Positions 61,613-64,000 of a DNA stretch of 64,000 nucleotides are shown here, piece by piece. The stretch's first letter is position 1, and each line of letters begins with the position of its first letter. Source of the DNA: Candidatus Pelagibacter sp. Its GTDB lineage: Bacteria > Pseudomonadota > Alphaproteobacteria > Pelagibacterales > Pelagibacteraceae. A program made the position numbers and the translations under genes. Location: positions 1 through 64,000 of the forward strand of contig JAOJAE010000004.1 in the NCBI GenBank assembly GCA_028227525.1, written 5' to 3'. A model generated the notes under the pieces. The model was not told the origin of the DNA. It searched no databases and saw only the letters and a program-made list of their open reading frames with translations.

Positions 61613-61987
61613 TTAAGATAAATCTATTGCAAACTTTTTTAATTTTTCAATTGGTAAATGTTTAAGAGTATTTTTGTGAGTTCTCTTTAAAAATACTGGA
61701 CAACCTTTTCCAGCTTCAACTGCTTTTGCATACCAGCTTGCACAAACACACCAACCGTCACCATCTTTTAAACCTGGAAACCCAAACTCAGGGTGAGGTG
61801 TAATTAAATCATTACCTGCAATTTTTAACCATTCTAAAAATTCAGTTGTAACTTTTGCACAAACAGTATGAATGCCATGATCATTTTCATCTGTATTACA
61901 ACAACCGTCACGATACCAACCTGTTAAAGGGTTATTTGAACATTCTTCTAGATCTTCACCTAGAACATTTTTTTGTTTTTCACTCAT
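61613..61987 (-). CDS. DUF2237-family protein
   Basis: The 124 residues contain NVLGEDLEECSNNPLTGWYRDGCCNT, HTVCAKVTTEFLEWLKIAGNDLITP and GDGWCVCASWYAKAVEAGKGCPV, the conserved cysteine- and tryptophan-rich blocks of DUF2237. Function unknown. One base separates its stop from that of ETF-QO, and it follows hisI directly. Confidence 0.85.
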   Translation of the reverse strand: MSEKQKNVLGEDLEECSNNPLTGWYRDGCCNTDENDHGIHTVCAKVTTEFLEWLKIAGNDLITPHPEFGFPGLKDGDGWCVCASWYAKAVEAGKGCPVFLKRTHKNTLKHLPIEKLKKFAIDLS

Positions 61988-62455
61988 TTAAATTTTTGTT
62001 GGATTAGGTTGGCCCTTGTAAACTTCTTCTGGATCAAAAGATTTTTCTTTTTCTTCAAAATTCATCTTAATTTCACGACCATTATCTATTGGACCCATAG
62101 GAATGGATCTGTAAAAACAAGACCTATATCCTACATGACAGCTTGAACCATCTCCAATATCAACTGTCATCCAAACAGAATCTTGGTCATCATCTATTCT
62201 TAGTTCAGTTACTTTTTGTGTAAATCCACTTGTTTTACCTTTGTGCCAAATAGCTTTTCTTGATCTGCTAAAATAATGAGCCTCTTTAGTCTCAATAGTT
62301 TTTTTTAAAGCTTCAACATTCATATATCCATGCATTAATACATCTCTTGTTTTAGAGCACATTGTAATTACTGGTATTAGACCATCATTATCAAATTTAG
62401 GTGATAGAAGATTTCCCTCTTCAATTTCAACTACATTTTCTCTTTTTTTGAACAT
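61988..62455 (-). CDS. hisI: Phosphoribosyl-AMP cyclohydrolase
   Basis: The 155 residues include HGYMNVEALKKTIETKEAHYFSRSRKAIWHKGKTSGFTQKV and SSCHVGYRSCFYRSI, the HisI zinc and substrate motifs. It opens the ring of phosphoribosyl-AMP in histidine synthesis. It lacks the HisE domain of the fused forms. Histidine genes are not nearby; it sits divergent from folE, another cyclohydrolase. It ends directly at the DUF2237 start. Confidence 0.88.
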   Translation of the reverse strand: MFKKRENVVEIEEGNLLSPKFDNDGLIPVITMCSKTRDVLMHGYMNVEALKKTIETKEAHYFSRSRKAIWHKGKTSGFTQKVTELRIDDDQDSVWMTVDIGDGSSCHVGYRSCFYRSIPMGPIDNGREIKMNFEEKEKSFDPEEVYKGQPNPTKI

Positions 62456-62532
62456 ATTGAGTGATTATGTAGCATATATCTAAATATATTAAATATTTTT
62501 AAATTTAGGTAATTACTGTATAAAAAGGCGCT

Positions 62533-63150
62533 ATGAAATTAGTTAAAGACACAGATAGTAAAACATTAGATGCAAATAAAGTTTCTGACAAAGAAGCTGA
62601 AGAAGCATTTAAAACTATTTTAACTTGGTTGGGTGAAGATCCTAATAGAGAAGGTTTGTTAGAAACTCCTAAAAGAGTTATGAAAGCGTATAAAGAATAT
62701 TTTGCAGGCTATAAAATTGATCCAAGTAAAATTTTAGATAAAACTTTTGGAGATGTTGATGGTTATGATGACATGGTAATACAAAAAAATATTTCTATCC
62801 AAAGTCATTGCGAACATCACATGGCACCAATTATAGGTAAAGCTCATGTAGCATATATACCAAAAGAAAGAGTTGTTGGATTAAGTAAGCTTGCTAGAGT
62901 TGTGGAAGTATTTTCAAAAAGGCTACAAACACAAGAAAGACTAACAATGCAAGTTGCTAAGACATTAATGGAATCATTGGACGCAAAAGGTGTAGCTGTA
63001 ACGATTGACTCAACTCACCAATGTATGACAATGAGAGGAATTAAAAAAGAACAAGCATCGACTGTTACAAACTATTATTTGGGACAATTTAAAGAGGATC
63101 TAAGTTTTCAAAATAGATATTTAAGATTCATAAGTATCACAAAAGACTAA
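62533..63150 (+). CDS. folE: GTP cyclohydrolase I
   Basis: The 205 residues show the zinc ligands SHCEHHMAPI and HQCMTMRGIKK, plus VGLSKLARVVEVFSKRLQTQERLT. It converts GTP to dihydroneopterin triphosphate, the first step of folate synthesis. Its location fits the THF demand of the demethylases around it. The acuI-like gene follows after one base. Confidence 0.95.
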   Translation: MKLVKDTDSKTLDANKVSDKEAEEAFKTILTWLGEDPNREGLLETPKRVMKAYKEYFAGYKIDPSKILDKTFGDVDGYDDMVIQKNISIQSHCEHHMAPIIGKAHVAYIPKERVVGLSKLARVVEVFSKRLQTQERLTMQVAKTLMESLDAKGVAVTIDSTHQCMTMRGIKKEQASTVTNYYLGQFKEDLSFQNRYLRFISITKD

Positions 63151-63151
63151 A

Positions 63152-64000
63152 GTGTCAGATCAATTCAAAGCATTAATTATCAATCAAGAAGGTGATAATT
63201 TTACAAGAGAAGTAAAATCTGTAGATAAAAGTTTTTTAAAACATGGTGATGTAACTATTAAAGTAGATTATTCAGATCTAAATTTTAAAGATGGAATGAT
63301 TCTAAAGAATGGTGGAAGATTAGTTAAAGAATTTCCACATATTCCAGGCATAGATTTTTCAGGTACAGTTATAGAAAGTGAAAATTCAAAATTTAAAGAA
63401 GGTGACGAGGTAATTCTAACTGGCTTTAGAGTTGGGGAAGTTTTCTTTGGGGGATATTCACAAATAGCAAAAGTTAATGCAGATTTTTTAGTTAAAAAAC
63501 CAAAAGATCTTACAAGCAAACAAGCAATGATATTAGGTACTGCTGGCTTTACTTCTTTAATGAGTGCTTTTGCAATTCAAGCAAGAGAAAGTATTTTATT
63601 AGGCGAAAAAGTTAATGATGTTTTAGTGACAGGTGCTACTGGTGGAGTAGGAAGTGTTGCGGTAATAGCATTAACTAAATTAGGTTACAATGTTACTGCT
63701 GTTACAGGAAAAGATTCTAAAGCTGATTACTTAAAATCATTAGGTGCTAAAACTGTTGTAAATAGGTCTGAATTTGACAAAGACCCAAGGTTAATTGATA
63801 AAGGTTTATGGGATGGTGTTGTAGATACTGTCGGAGGAAAAATATTAGCAAATGCAATAGTTCAAACAAAACCCAATGGCATTATTGCAGTATGTGGTAA
63901 TGCAAATAACAATGAATTAAATACAAGTGTAATACCATTTATGTTAAGAGGAATTAAACTTTGGGGAATGGACTCTGCAAATTGCAGTATTAAAAGAAGA
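63152..64000 (+). CDS. acuI: Acryloyl-CoA reductase-like zinc-less alcohol dehydrogenase family protein (AcuI/YhdH), partial at window edge
   Basis: GTG at 63152, two bases after folE, opens a frame that runs 283 codons to the window end. The medium-chain reductase fold is clear: VDYSDLNFKDGMIL, PHIPGIDFSGTV, GFRVGEVFFGGYSQIAKV, then the NADPH motif VTGATGGVGSVAVIAL and AKTVVNRSEF. The FRVGEVFFGG block is typical of AcuI/YhdH. The enzyme reduces acryloyl-CoA to propionyl-CoA, which clears acrylate from DMSP breakdown. The last 40-50 residues are missing. Confidence 0.85.
   Translation, partial: MSDQFKALIINQEGDNFTREVKSVDKSFLKHGDVTIKVDYSDLNFKDGMILKNGGRLVKEFPHIPGIDFSGTVIESENSKFKEGDEVILTGFRVGEVFFGGYSQIAKVNADFLVKKPKDLTSKQAMILGTAGFTSLMSAFAIQARESILLGEKVNDVLVTGATGGVGSVAVIALTKLGYNVTAVTGKDSKADYLKSLGAKTVVNRSEFDKDPRLIDKGLWDGVVDTVGGKILANAIVQTKPNGIIAVCGNANNNELNTSVIPFMLRGIKLWGMDSANCSIKRR

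Noticed and set aside
1..64000. tRNA or rRNA genes, CRISPR arrays, insertion sequences, prophage
   Set aside because: No TpsiC-type GTTCGAATC block in a gap large enough for a tRNA, no regularly spaced repeats, and no transposase or phage structural gene among the readable frames.

Overview
The window is AT-rich and densely packed. Intergenic gaps are mostly tens of bases, ATGA/TAATG overlaps are common, and several convergent genes have interlocked stop codons. Gene content points to a SAR11 alphaproteobacterium ('Candidatus Pelagibacter' type): TMAO demethylase, trimethylamine monooxygenase, a TMAO/betaine-type ABC transporter, sarcosine-oxidase-type genes, dimethylglycine dehydrogenase with its electron-transfer flavoproteins, and acuI. 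This assignment comes from recognising protein families; no database search was possible. I see no rRNA, tRNA, CRISPR array, insertion sequence or phage gene, and no gene-free stretch longer than 300 bases.

Layout. 1-2771: end of an AFG1/ZapE ATPase gene, a photolyase, and a PLP ammonia-lyase. 2773-7180: a first set of glutamine-synthetase-like ligase plus the three subunits of an N-methylglutamate-synthase-type enzyme (mgsABC/gmaS type), led by a 51-residue membrane protein. 7239-8875: ammonium/methylammonium transporter and a small membrane protein. 9002-14126: a second, divergent set of the same four proteins plus a lysine-rich 137-residue protein. 14203-18314: FAD oxidoreductase, small winged-helix-like protein, and TMAO demethylase (tdm). 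18428-25673: tmoX, three small genes, tmoW, tmoV, a 52-residue protein, and convergent tmm. 25789-31944: glycerol kinase, glycerol-3-phosphate dehydrogenase, iron alcohol dehydrogenase, a class I amidotransferase, and convergent formate-THF ligase. 32073-37179: soxBDAG. 37191-42450: transporter, lipoprotein, amino-acid racemase, cupin, cold-shock protein, GNAT, purK, purE. 42544-46599: a non-canonical M19 peptidase-like protein, two conserved unknowns, a CxxC mini-protein, and a Yip1-type membrane protein with a 36-residue partner. 46645-50020: GcvT-family protein, MTHFR-like protein and Rieske oxygenase. 50022-55781: kinase-like and nucleotidyltransferase-like pair, enoyl-CoA hydratase, sulfur-type permeases, BT1-like transporter, flavodoxin-fold reductase. 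55838-61611: dimethylglycine-dehydrogenase-like enzyme, etfB, etfA, ETF-quinone oxidoreductase. 61613-64000: DUF2237, hisI, folE, and the start of acuI.

How it fits together. TMA would be oxidised to TMAO by Tmm. TMAO would be imported by TmoXWV and split by Tdm to dimethylamine and formaldehyde. Monomethylamine would be glutamylated by the GS-like ligase, converted to N-methylglutamate by MgsABC, and oxidised by a SoxBDAG/MgdABCD-type enzyme. Formaldehyde-level C1 units would enter tetrahydrofolate and be oxidised with Fhs. Betaine-derived dimethylglycine would be handled by the dehydrogenase with ETF and ETF-QO. No dmmDABC-type dimethylamine monooxygenase is visible here. The second ligase/Mgs set and the FAD oxidoreductase between amt and tdm are placed where such a step would be expected. 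I propose this set as the most interesting uncharacterised system in the window.
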